Shown: positions 42,089-49,982 of the stretch, piece by piece
Numbering within the stretch: position 1 is the first letter of the stretch
How the letters are laid out: each line of letters begins with the position of its first letter
From: Terribacillus aidingensis
GTDB lineage: Bacteria; Bacillota; Bacilli; Bacillales; Amphibacillaceae
Assembly: GCF_900215625.1 (NCBI RefSeq)
Contig: NZ_OBEK01000001.1
Span: 124,001-188,000, forward strand
DNA length: 64,000 nucleotides
Direction of reading: 5' to 3'
Made by a program: the position numbers and the translations under genes
The notes under the pieces: generated by a model
What the model was told of the DNA's origin: nothing
Database searches by the model: none
The model's input: only the letters and a program-made list of their open reading frames with translations

Positions 42089-42976
42089 ATGCAGGTTCAT
42101 GAGGAAGCGATTCAACATGCACTCACCTATATAGAAAATAACTTACACAAATCCCTATCAGCCGACGAGGTGGCTCGCCAAGCCGGATTTTCCCAGTATC
42201 ATTTTCATCGACTATTTCAAGCTACAGTCGGGTTAACCCTCACAGACTATATTCGCAGAAGACGATTGGCAGGAGCATCGGCCATGCTGCTGCATACCGA
42301 GATGGGCATATTGGATATTGCGTTTATGTATCATTTTGAATCCCAAGAAGCATTTACAAGGGCTTTTAAAAAGTATTACAAGCTGCCGCCAGGAAAATAT
42401 CGACGCATGATGCATGTTATGCTGCATCAGAAGGAGGAGAACATGGTAGAAGAAAAAGTAACAGGCTGGATGTTGAGCGGGACAGATCCGCACAATTACG
42501 AAATGGGAATTGATTATAAGCACGTGCACCAAGGCAAGGCGTCAGGATACTTAAAATCAAAAACCGTGATGGGAGCGGAAGAATTCGCCACCATGATGCA
42601 GCAATTCAAAGCAGCAAAGTTTGCAGGCAAGCGCATACAGCTCACCTGCTTCCTAAAAACAGAAAATGTGCGCAGCTTTGCTGGCATGTGGATGCGGGTC
42701 GACAATTCTTCAGATGATATTATTCAATTTGATAACATGAGCAACCGTCCAATTAAAGGTACAACTAATTGGGCTAGATACCGTATTGTCTTGGATGTTC
42801 CGGAAAACAGTGCGATTATCTCATTCGGAGTAATTCTTTCTGGCAAGGGACAAGTTTGGGCCGATGGATTTCGGTTTGAAGAAGTGGATGAATCTGTTCC
42901 GACAACCAATTTGAATATGACTTATGACATACAGGAGGAGCCTGTTAATCTTTCGTTTGAGGAAGAGTTAGTGTGA
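42089..42976 (+). CDS. AraC-family regulator with C-terminal beta-sandwich domain
   Basis: 295 residues. Two helix-turn-helix units at the N-terminus (LSADEVARQAGFSQYHFHRLFQ and MGILDIAFMYHFESQEAFTRAFKKYY, about residues 5-105), then a beta-sandwich ligand or carbohydrate-binding-like domain (about 125-275). In this subgroup the effector domain follows the DNA-binding part. GGAGGC before the ATG. A small membrane-protein frame starts right at its stop (TGATG). Confidence 0.85.
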   Translation: MQVHEEAIQHALTYIENNLHKSLSADEVARQAGFSQYHFHRLFQATVGLTLTDYIRRRRLAGASAMLLHTEMGILDIAFMYHFESQEAFTRAFKKYYKLPPGKYRRMMHVMLHQKEENMVEEKVTGWMLSGTDPHNYEMGIDYKHVHQGKASGYLKSKTVMGAEEFATMMQQFKAAKFAGKRIQLTCFLKTENVRSFAGMWMRVDNSSDDIIQFDNMSNRPIKGTTNWARYRIVLDVPENSAIISFGVILSGKGQVWADGFRFEEVDESVPTTNLNMTYDIQEEPVNLSFEEELV

Positions 42977-43316
42977 TGCCGGGTATGCTGATAGATAGCT
43001 TGCGGTGGCTCATTCTTTATTGGCAGCGAAATGTCTCAAGTGAGGTATTGCTGCCAGCCTGCTGCCTTTTGCTGTCTGCTGGCACTTGATTAAAAACCAT
43101 CTTGGACAATTCACTTACGTAGCAATTTGGGGCATTTTCTTCACATGTTCATTGCTTGTGGTCGGTAATATAGCAGGCGGTTTTGAGCTGCCGCTATTGT
43201 TAATCATTAAATTAGGCTTCCTTTTCATCATGTTAATGGTTGCTATACCAGATTTATTACAGAAGGAGAAAATAGACGGGCATGCCAAACGGTACACGGA
43301 AGGACAGCATACGTAA
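42976..43316 (+). CDS. Small membrane protein, probably frameshifted
   Basis: An ATG overlapping the AraC stop opens a frame (MPGMLIDSLRWLILYWQRNV) that ends at 43089. A second frame, open from 43044, has the better hydrophobic content (IAASLLPFAVCWHLIKNHLG, then three more helices and a polar tail GHAKRYTEGQHT to 43316) but no ribosome binding site. Joining them near 43045 would give an ordinary roughly 110-residue membrane protein, so one indel is likely. Family unknown. The second frame alone from TTG 43086 is a fallback call. Confidence 0.35.
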
Positions 43317-43403
43317 TATGCCTGTCCTTTTTTCTTATTCTATTTCCCTATATTACCATTTTGTGTTTTGTGGTAAAATATTCAAAAAACAGGAGGGTGA
43401 GTG

Positions 43404-43757
43404 ATGTCTGAGTTCCAAGTAGGCAGTGTCTTTATTCATGTGAAAGATGCAAATGAAGCGGCGAATTGGTATGCGAGATTATTAGGAAAACCAGAACCTC
43501 ATCCAACAACAGGGCCGGTTCAGTTCATGGAGATGAGAGACGGAAGAGGTCTCATAATTGATGATAACCGAAATAATACAGCGGGGATTCGTCCGGCATT
43601 TATGCTCGAAACAGATGATATTCATCTGGCATACAAGAAAGTGACAGCACAAGGCGGCAAGATTGTACGTGAGTTGGAAGAGGATGAAGCGGTCGCTTTT
43701 TTCAATCTCCAAGATCCTGAGGGCAATATTGTAATGATCTGCCAACAGAAGAAATGA
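43404..43757 (+). CDS. VOC-superfamily (glyoxalase-like) protein
   Basis: 117 residues from the ATG at 43404 with GGAGGG seven bases upstream. Tandem beta-alpha-beta-beta-beta layout: VGSVFIHVKDANEAANWYARLLGK, then FMLETDDIHLAYKKV and FFNLQDPEGNIVMICQ with the acidic metal ligand. Small one-domain VOC proteins act as dioxygenases, isomerases or drug-binding proteins. It overlaps tmrB by four bases, so they are cotranscribed and perhaps both concern resistance. Confidence 0.85.
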   Translation: MSEFQVGSVFIHVKDANEAANWYARLLGKPEPHPTTGPVQFMEMRDGRGLIIDDNRNNTAGIRPAFMLETDDIHLAYKKVTAQGGKIVRELEEDEAVAFFNLQDPEGNIVMICQQKK

Positions 43758-44332
43758 TTATTTGGCTTAACGGTGCTTTCGGTGCAGGAAAGACACAGAC
43801 TGCAATCACCCTTCAGTATCGGCTTCCGCACGCTTTCCTCTATGACCCAGAACAAGCAGGGCTCTACATAAGAAAAAATCTACCGAATTCCATGCAAAAA
43901 GCAGATTTTCAGAACCATCCCTTATGGCGGTCCATTGTGCGAGAACATTTGGCTTACCTTACAACGAACACAGAGGGTATTATTCTCGTACCAATGACAA
44001 TCACAGATTCGTCTAACTATGAAGAGATTATCGGACAATTGCGTAAAGATGGTCACGAGGTGCTTCACTTTGTGCTAGCTGCATCAGCTGAAACGCTTGG
44101 TAAGCGCTTGGCGAAACGGGGAAACAAGGAGAATTCATGGGCGGCCCAGCAGATTCCGCGCTGTATGAACGGCTTAGCAAATCCACTATTCGAGAATAAG
44201 CTGGTGACAGATGAATTAGCAGTAGATGAAGTGGCGGCTGCAATAGCTGAACGAGCAGGTCTTAATTTGCATAAAGATTGCCGGCCGTGGTGGAAGGTTC
44301 GCTGGATGCAAATGACATCCAGATGGAGATAA
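43754..44332 (+). CDS. tmrB: P-loop tunicamycin-resistance protein TmrB
   Basis: 192 residues. Walker A GAFGAGKT at residues 7-14 and ITDSSNYEEIIGQLRKDGHEVLHFVLAASAETLGKRL. IIWLNGAFGAGKTQTA and WAAQQIPRCMNGLANPLFE are close to B. subtilis TmrB, a membrane-associated ATP-binding protein that confers resistance to tunicamycin, presumably by binding it. Coupled to the VOC gene (ATGA overlap). Confidence 0.88.
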   Translation: MIIWLNGAFGAGKTQTAITLQYRLPHAFLYDPEQAGLYIRKNLPNSMQKADFQNHPLWRSIVREHLAYLTTNTEGIILVPMTITDSSNYEEIIGQLRKDGHEVLHFVLAASAETLGKRLAKRGNKENSWAAQQIPRCMNGLANPLFENKLVTDELAVDEVAAAIAERAGLNLHKDCRPWWKVRWMQMTSRWR

Positions 44333-44371
44333 AGCGAAGTTTGTTTATACTGTCTCTTTAAAAAAAGAGAG

Positions 44372-44397
44372 GGGCATGATTTACCCCCCCTGTTTAT
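44372..44397 (-). terminator. Terminator for the exosporium-type genes (minus strand)
   Basis: On the minus strand AGGGG (within a run of Gs) pairs with CCCCT across loop TAAATCATG, followed by CTCTTTTTTT, just past the last gene of the pair. Confidence 0.6.
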
Positions 44398-44681
44398 AAA
44401 GACATCGTAATTCTTTCTCCATTTGCAACGATAAAAACGGAACTGCCAGAATAACTAGAAGCAAAGCTAAAATTGCCATTACTATCTGTAAAAGTAGTAG
44501 CTTCTTCCGCGTTAGTATCATTTGTTAGCGTAACTTTAACATGTTCAAGCGGATTGCCGCCGCAGGAAACATTTCCATGAACGCGTTCGTTGAATTCTTT
44601 CATAGCTTCCAGGGCTGGACATGTCAGTTCAGTTGCCTGCAGGAATTCCAAATCAGGAACACTACATCCGCAGTCTCCCAT
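44394..44681 (-). CDS. Cys-rich small protein with a CnaB/transthyretin-like domain
   Basis: 95 residues. N-terminal MGDCGCSVPDLEF (Cys pair) and Cys21, then a short beta-sandwich (HGNVSCGGNPLEHVKVTLTNDTNAEEATTFTDSNGNFSFAS) typical of carboxypeptidase-regulatory-like repeats. AAAGGTGG lies before the ATG. It is 14 bases after the collagen-like gene, so it is likely a coat/exosporium partner, with cysteines for cross-linking. Confidence 0.6.
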   Translation of the reverse strand: MGDCGCSVPDLEFLQATELTCPALEAMKEFNERVHGNVSCGGNPLEHVKVTLTNDTNAEEATTFTDSNGNFSFASSYSGSSVFIVANGERITMSL

Positions 44682-44695
44682 ATGTTACACCACCT

Positions 44696-45613
44696 TTAAA
44701 AATTCTGCGTACAAGTATCACATGGTCCGCCAGTAGTTTTGAAAACAACATTATCTACAAATGCTGTACTGCCAGGTGCGACATTACCGACATTTTGGAA
44801 CGTAATACAGGCCGTTGTGGCTCCTGGCGGGGCACAGACCGTTAACGTGTAATGTTGGAACACACTCTGTGGCTGGTTGGAAACTGCAATGATGTGCGGT
44901 ATGTTATTTGTTAGTATCGGATTTGTTGTTACAGTTCCACCAGCTGTACCAGTATTCGTAATTAAAGGTGGACAAGGCTGCGGCGGAAAGGACACAGACG
45001 CAACGAGGATACCATTTGCACGCACATCAGCAGCAAAGGTTAGTGTGTAACAGCAGCCGGGTGATACTGAAACAATCTGGTTAACGAACCCAGGTGTTGC
45101 TACCTCTCCAACTGGAGGGTTTGAGTTTAGTCCTCGTATGCCAACGGATTGAATAACTGGGACAGTTGGACTTGCTACAAATCTTCCACTATGAGCATTC
45201 GGGAAGGTAAAGACAGTGGCATCATCGGATGTCCACCCTGCAGGAGGTGCTCCAGGCGGAGATAAGTCAAAACCTGGATTAACTAGCAAGTTGGTGCAAG
45301 GGCAGCAAACGGAAGCAGCTGGTCCAGTAGGTCCAGCTGGTCCTGTAGCACCTGTTGGTCCAGGAGGTCCCCCGGCTGGCCCGGTTGCCCCTGTAGCGCC
45401 TGTCGGTCCAGGAGGTCCCCCCGCCGGTCCGGACGGTCCTGTTGCTCCAGTTGGACCTGGAAGTCCTACTCCTGTCGGGCCTGCGGGTCCAGTAGGTCCG
45501 GCTGGTCCAGCTGGTCCAGTCACGCCGGTTCTTCCTGGTATCTCAATGATTAGAGGAGGCTGACAGCATTTGCATCTAATCTCCTTGCAATCATCACATC
45601 TTTTATCAGTCAT
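44696..45613 (-). CDS. Collagen-like exosporium-type protein
   Basis: 305 residues. Short Cys-rich head ([14 protein letters not shown]), about 70 residues of Gly-X-Y triplets dominated by [10 protein letters not shown] (residues about 27-100), then CCPCTNLL and a 200-residue beta-rich C-terminal domain with a Cys pair at the end (CDTCTQNF). This is the BclA-like layout: a triple-helical stalk with a globular end. No signal peptide, as usual for spore-surface proteins made in the mother cell. The GXY DNA repeats may shorten or lengthen. Confidence 0.82.
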   Translation of the reverse strand: MTDKRCDDCKEIRCKCCQPPLIIEIPGRTGVTGPAGPAGPTGPAGPTGVGLPGPTGATGPSGPAGGPPGPTGATGATGPAGGPPGPTGATGPAGPTGPAASVCCPCTNLLVNPGFDLSPPGAPPAGWTSDDATVFTFPNAHSGRFVASPTVPVIQSVGIRGLNSNPPVGEVATPGFVNQIVSVSPGCCYTLTFAADVRANGILVASVSFPPQPCPPLITNTGTAGGTVTTNPILTNNIPHIIAVSNQPQSVFQHYTLTVCAPPGATTACITFQNVGNVAPGSTAFVDNVVFKTTGGPCDTCTQNF

Positions 45614-45799
45614 TGCGTATCACTTCACTTCCTGTAAAAAGGGTAGAGCCTTATAGGCCACAATCCTACCGTATGCAGGAGTGAATAAGTTGGTTTGGGC
45701 TAGAGAAGAAAAGATCCTGCTTTGCATCTATCTTTGACACTGCTAAAATAAGAAATGCACCCTATACTTTACAAAAAGATAGGTTAGGAGAATAGGATT

Positions 45800-46327
45800 A
45801 TGTCAGAAAACAAAACAACGAGAGAGATTCTCTCTTGGATAAAAGCAATTGGTATTGCTGTCATTATTGCCTTCGTTTGCCGCTACTTTTTGTTCACACC
45901 ATCGACTGTGCACGGTGAATCGATGCTGCCGACATATGAGAACAGTGATCATGTCATTGTCAGCAAGATCTCTAAGATTGAACATAATGATATTGTTGTA
46001 TTCAACGCACCAGATGCAGATGCCCACTATATCAAGCGGGTAATTGGGTTACCAGGTGATACGATTGAAGTGAAAGATAATGTGTTGTACGTAAATGGAG
46101 AAGTACAGGATCAATCTTATCTTCCAGAGGATATGATTACCGGCGATTTCAAATTGAAAGAACTGACTGGCGAACAAACTGTACCTGAAGGAAAGCTATT
46201 CGTTATGGGTGACAACCGTACAAACAGCAAGGACAGCAGGATTTTCGGCTTTGTATCAAAAGAAGAAGTGATCGGAGAAGTGAAGATGACCTTCTATCCA
46301 TTCTCTGACTTCCATATTGGTAATTAA
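45800..46327 (+). CDS. Type I signal peptidase (SipS-like)
   Basis: 175 residues, one N-terminal transmembrane helix (about 13-34). Catalytic Ser in HGESMLPTY and general-base Lys in HYIKRVIGLPGDTIEV; VPEGKLFVMGDNRTNSKDSR and GEVKMTFYPF complete the family pattern. It removes signal peptides from exported proteins; in Bacillus several paralogues share the work. Start behind TTAGGAG. Confidence 0.92.
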   Translation: MSENKTTREILSWIKAIGIAVIIAFVCRYFLFTPSTVHGESMLPTYENSDHVIVSKISKIEHNDIVVFNAPDADAHYIKRVIGLPGDTIEVKDNVLYVNGEVQDQSYLPEDMITGDFKLKELTGEQTVPEGKLFVMGDNRTNSKDSRIFGFVSKEEVIGEVKMTFYPFSDFHIGN

Positions 46328-46328
46328 T

Positions 46329-46661
46329 ATGTGCCGCGTACATGGGAAAACAGTTGATGGGGAGACAAGGTGTGAACATTATCACTCTCCGCTTGATGTC
46401 ATCGCAATCAAGTTTGCTTGCTGTAACAAATTCTATCCTTGCTACCAATGTCATGAAGAGACGGCTGGGCATGAAGCTGCTGTCTGGCCGAGAGAACACT
46501 TCAATGAACAAGCCATTTTATGCGGCGTGTGTAAAACAACGCTTAGCATCCATGCATACATGGATACAGAGCACTGTCCGTATTGCCATGCAGCATTCAA
46601 CCCAGGGTGCCAGCTGCATCATCATTTATACTTTGAATCAACAGAAAGAGGCTGTCAGTAA
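46329..46661 (+). CDS. CHY-type zinc-finger protein
   Basis: 110 residues with many Cys/His: CRVHGK, CEHYHSP, ACCNKFYPCYQCHEE, LCGVCKTTLSIHAYMDTEHCPYCHAAFNPGC, ending in an LHHHLYF. This is the CHY zinc finger (Pfam zf-CHY). In bacteria it stands alone and has no proven function. The ATG at 46329 has no clear ribosome binding site and follows the signal peptidase stop by one base, so coupling is expected. Confidence 0.82.
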   Translation: MCRVHGKTVDGETRCEHYHSPLDVIAIKFACCNKFYPCYQCHEETAGHEAAVWPREHFNEQAILCGVCKTTLSIHAYMDTEHCPYCHAAFNPGCQLHHHLYFESTERGCQ

Positions 46662-46680
46662 GCGACAGCCTCTTTTGTTT
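46647..46680 (+). terminator. Terminator after the signal peptidase - CHY operon
   Basis: AGAGGCTGTC / GACAGCCTCT with a seven-base loop and TTTTGTTT. Confidence 0.85.
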
Positions 46681-46722
46681 ATACTGGATTCTACCTAAGC
46701 GTTTTACGAGCTTCTTAGCTTC

Positions 46723-47889
46723 TTAGGAAGCTGACCGTTGTTTTCCGCTAGTCTCTGTCTTAGAAAAAATGAACTTTAGCAAAGAAGGCGTCACGAGTGT
46801 GGTTACAATTACCATAATAATGATGCTCGTATAGTATTCCGGATCAAGTAAGCCAGAGCTTAGACCTGTACCTGCAATGATAAGCGCCACCTCGCCTCTT
46901 GAAACCATCCCTGTTCCGATTGCCATTGAAGATCTGCCATTGAATCCAGTTAATCTTGCTCCAAGGGCACCGCCGAAAAGCTTCGTTGCGATTGCCATTA
47001 TACTGATGAGCACGATAAACAAGAGTTGGGAACCGACCCCTTCGAAGCTGATGTTTAAGCCGATGCTGACAAAAAAGACAGGCACGAAGATACCATAAGC
47101 AATTGGTTCCAATTTGTGCTCCACGGTTTCCTTATGTTTCGTTTGAGAGATGGCAATACCAGCGGCAAACGCTCCAATAATGCCCGCAATGCCCATATAT
47201 TCAGCGAAATAACTGAAGGCAAGTGCAATTATAACGCCTGCTGAAACAATTGTTTCGCTTACTTGGAAACGAGCAAACAGCTTCATCACCATTGGGATCA
47301 GCCAAATGCAGGCTGCGATTATAATGCCAAAGAAGAGCACTTTTTTACCAATTAGAGCGCCTATGCTGACTGATTCACCTGTACCAAGCACGCTCATTAA
47401 TACTGCCAGCAGAACGACAACAAGTATATCGTCTACAACTGCTGCACCGAGGATTGTGGTACCTTCTCGTGAGTTCAATTTATTCATCTCTTTTAATGCT
47501 TGCACAGAAATGCTCACGCTCGTCGCACAGAAGAGCAGCGCTAAGAAGAGAGCATGACCTTGGCTCATGCCAAAAGCTAGTGCCAAGCTGTAACCACCGA
47601 TAAATGGGAAAAGCACACCAAGAACGGCAACTGCAAAAGCGGACTTCCAATTTGCTTTCAGCTGTTCCAAGTCAGTCTCCAGGCCAGCGATAAACATGAG
47701 GACCAGTACGCCGATTTCGGAGAATTCATGAATGAAGGAAGTTTGCTGAATCCAGCCAAGTACAGCCGGGCCGAGGATGACACCGGCAAGAAGTTCCCCC
47801 AGAACAGATGGCTGTCCAATCTTCAATGCAAGCTGACCGGAAATTTTTGTGAACAAAAGAATTAACGCTAAGTGTAATATAAATTCCAT
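46723..47889 (-). CDS. CPA2-family Na+(K+)/H+ antiporter (NapA/GerN-like)
   Basis: 388 residues, about twelve helices, no C-terminal TrkA domain, length as in NapA and GerN. VLGELLAGVILGPAVLGW and VLMFIAGLETDLEQL are at the N-terminus, and AAVVDDILVVVLLAVL has the Asp-Asp pair that defines electrogenic antiporters. Function: sodium or potassium extrusion and pH control; GerN of B. cereus also acts in spore germination. AAAGGAG precedes the ATG. A promoter, a riboswitch-like fold and a terminator lie upstream. Confidence 0.88.
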   Translation of the reverse strand: MEFILHLALILLFTKISGQLALKIGQPSVLGELLAGVILGPAVLGWIQQTSFIHEFSEIGVLVLMFIAGLETDLEQLKANWKSAFAVAVLGVLFPFIGGYSLALAFGMSQGHALFLALLFCATSVSISVQALKEMNKLNSREGTTILGAAVVDDILVVVLLAVLMSVLGTGESVSIGALIGKKVLFFGIIIAACIWLIPMVMKLFARFQVSETIVSAGVIIALAFSYFAEYMGIAGIIGAFAAGIAISQTKHKETVEHKLEPIAYGIFVPVFFVSIGLNISFEGVGSQLLFIVLISIMAIATKLFGGALGARLTGFNGRSSMAIGTGMVSRGEVALIIAGTGLSSGLLDPEYYTSIIIMVIVTTLVTPSLLKFIFSKTETSGKQRSAS

Positions 47890-47930
47890 ATCTTACTCCT
47901 TTAACATGTATTTATGCAATTTCCGGGCAC

Positions 47931-48032
47931 AAAAAAAGCATACCCCCAGGAATCCCTAAGGGTATGCTAAAAATGAACACAGAGGGGCCTAGTGTGGCAG
48001 GCTCCTCCAGAAAGTGCATATGTATGTGATTA
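47931..48032 (-). promoter_or_regulatory. Candidate riboswitch / attenuator leader of the antiporter gene
   Basis: From the minus-strand promoter the transcript begins near 48032. It has a hairpin GAGG-A-GCCU/AGGC-C-CCUC (47979-48007), and a strong terminator (AGCATACCC... / GGGTATGCT plus seven Ts, 47931-47968) well before the ORF. UAUGC (48016-48020) can pair with GCAUA in the terminator arm, enclosing the hairpin and preventing termination: an antiterminator switch. A cation-sensing class (for example the Na+-I/DUF1646 motif) would fit the gene; I cannot verify the class. Confidence 0.5.
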
Positions 48033-48038
48033 CTGCTT

Positions 48039-48067
48039 ATTATATAGCAATTTTAAAGCGGATACAA
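48039..48067 (-). promoter_or_regulatory. SigA promoter of the antiporter leader
   Basis: On the minus strand TTGTAT, 17 bases, TATAAT. About 150 bases from the ATG of the antiporter, leaving room for the leader. Confidence 0.75.
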
Positions 48068-48144
48068 CAGTTTTATCAGTCGTTTGTCTATGGCAAAAAA
48101 GGGAAAATAAAAGACACATACCAAAACGAGAGAGGTGCCGAGAC

Positions 48145-49341
48145 GTGAAAAATACGTTCGATTTTTATACAAGGCAAGGGCTGCTTCAGCATATTGAAGA
48201 AACACTTGTATTCTACTATCCGCAAGCATTAGACAGGAAGTATGGCGGCTATCACGAAGGCTATTACATGGACGGATCATTAACAAACGACACAACGAAA
48301 CACATCGTTGGGCAAGCGCGCCATCTGTATAACTTCAGTGTTGGCTACATGCTCACAGAAAAAGAGAAATATAAAGAAGCGGCACAACATGGCATCAGCT
48401 TCTTTCAGAATAAAATGCGAGATCACGAATACGGCGGTTATTACACAGAATGGAAAGAGGGCGGTGCAGCAGATGATAAAAAGCTTACCTACGGCCATGC
48501 TTTTATCTTCCGGGCAGCCGTTGCTGCAGTGGAGGCAGAAATAGAGGGAGCGGACGAGCTGCTTGCAGATATTTATCAAGTACTGACGGAAAAATTGTAT
48601 GAGCCTGCAGCCAGACTATATAAAGACGAAGCGACCCGTGATTGGTCGAGCTTCCTGGAATATCGCGGACAAAACTGTAATATGCACATGTGTGAATCGT
48701 TGATTACAGCTTATGAAGCGACTGCTCAGCGTCATTACCTGGATCAAGCACTGAGCATCGCAGACAAAGTAACCAATGAGCTCGCAGCCCAAAGCAAAGG
48801 ACTCATTTGGGAGAACTACGACGAAGTGTGGATGAAGGATGAAAGTTTCAACTATGGTGAAACGAGAGATGAATTCCGGGCATACGGTTTTGTCGGGGGG
48901 CATCAGTTGGAATGGAGCAAACTCTTAGCTTGGTTAAATCTTCATCAGCCAACTAGCTGGCTATTGGAACGAGCGGAAGAATTGTATCAGATGGGCTGGA
49001 AACATTACTATGATGCAAGCAATGGCGGGATTTATTTCGCGATGAGTCCGGAAAAAGAGATTATTGATAAAGGAAAATCCTATTGGGTAATGGCAGAAGC
49101 CTTGGCTGCATCAGCACTGCTCCATCGTCAGACAGGAAATGATATCTATGGCAAACATTACGAAGAGCTATTCCGCTATGTGCAGGGTGTCTTCATCGAT
49201 CCGGAGCACGGCGCATGGTATCCATGGCTGACAGCAGATAATAAAGTAGAAGGACAAGTGAAGAGCCCTTCACCGAAAACGGATTATCATCCAATCAGTG
49301 CCAGCTATCTGATTATGTCTTACCGCGGGGAGGATCTGTAG
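48145..49341 (+). CDS. AGE-family sugar epimerase/isomerase
   Basis: 398 residues from a GTG at 48145 with GAGAGGTG seven bases upstream; the longer frame overlaps the divergent promoter. The (alpha/alpha)6-barrel family of N-acylglucosamine 2-epimerases and mannose isomerases: HIVGQARHLYNFSVGYM, TYGHAFIFRAA, QNCNMHMCESLITAYEAT, GGHQLEWSKLLAWL and DYHPISASYLI carry the His and Glu residues of the active site. Mannose/fructose isomerisation or disaccharide epimerisation is plausible; the substrate is not decidable. Confidence 0.83.
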   Translation: MKNTFDFYTRQGLLQHIEETLVFYYPQALDRKYGGYHEGYYMDGSLTNDTTKHIVGQARHLYNFSVGYMLTEKEKYKEAAQHGISFFQNKMRDHEYGGYYTEWKEGGAADDKKLTYGHAFIFRAAVAAVEAEIEGADELLADIYQVLTEKLYEPAARLYKDEATRDWSSFLEYRGQNCNMHMCESLITAYEATAQRHYLDQALSIADKVTNELAAQSKGLIWENYDEVWMKDESFNYGETRDEFRAYGFVGGHQLEWSKLLAWLNLHQPTSWLLERAEELYQMGWKHYYDASNGGIYFAMSPEKEIIDKGKSYWVMAEALAASALLHRQTGNDIYGKHYEELFRYVQGVFIDPEHGAWYPWLTADNKVEGQVKSPSPKTDYHPISASYLIMSYRGEDL

Positions 49342-49397
49342 CATCATGCGCAGATCCTTTTTTATTTCGGTATAATAAGACAAAGGGGGCGAAACAG

Positions 49398-49949
49398 GTG
49401 TATCAGAGTGATAGATTACTAATAAGACCATTGAAGGAAACAGATACCGAACAGCTTTTAGATTTGAACGTACGTAACCGGGAGCTATTTGAATCGATTT
49501 CGCCGGTGGAACGAAACGATACCGATTATACACATAACACGTACCGAAAGAATATCGGGGCTGCTTTGAAGGATTGGCGGGAAGATAAAGGGTACGAATT
49601 CGGAATCTTCCTAAAAGAGTCCGGAAGTTTAATTGGTACTGTATCTTTATTTTTCATTGAACGGAAAACGTCGAATCGGTGCATGATTGGCTACTCGCTT
49701 GATAGAGCACATAACGGAAATGGCTATATGACAGAGGCAGTTCAGCTTGTGCTTGATTTTGCGTTTGGAGAAGCACATTTCTATCGTGTAGAAGCAGGGG
49801 TAATGCCCCGAAATAAAGGGTCTATTGCTGTGTTAGAGAAATGTGGTTTTCTGCGGGAAGGGCTGGAGCGTGATGTACTGCGGATAGATGGAAAGTTTGA
49901 AGATCATTATAAGTATTCTATTTTGGCGACAGATCCGCGTACAAAGTAA
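49398..49949 (+). CDS. GNAT acetyltransferase (YdaF/RimL-like)
   Basis: 183 residues, GTG start behind GGGGGCG. LLIRPLKETDTEQLLDLNVRNRELF, motif A CMIGYSLDRAHNGNGYMTEAVQLVLDFAF and GSIAVLEKCGFLREGLERDVLRIDGKFEDHY match the YdaF-type ribosomal protein acetyltransferases. Target unknown. Confidence 0.87.
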   Translation: MYQSDRLLIRPLKETDTEQLLDLNVRNRELFESISPVERNDTDYTHNTYRKNIGAALKDWREDKGYEFGIFLKESGSLIGTVSLFFIERKTSNRCMIGYSLDRAHNGNGYMTEAVQLVLDFAFGEAHFYRVEAGVMPRNKGSIAVLEKCGFLREGLERDVLRIDGKFEDHYKYSILATDPRTK

Positions 49950-49978
49950 AAACAGGAGCAAAGTGTGCTCCTGGTTTT
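49949..49978. terminator. Bidirectional terminator
   Basis: AAAACAGGAGCA / TGCTCCTGGTTTT, five-base loop, between the acetyltransferase and the convergent MFS gene. Confidence 0.85.
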
Positions 49979-49982
49979 CTGA

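Noticed and set aside
45216-45563. Long Gly/Pro-rich reading frame on the plus strand
   Set aside because: Antisense shadow of the Gly-X-Y repeats in the collagen-like gene; GGNCCN triplets read as GP on both strands.
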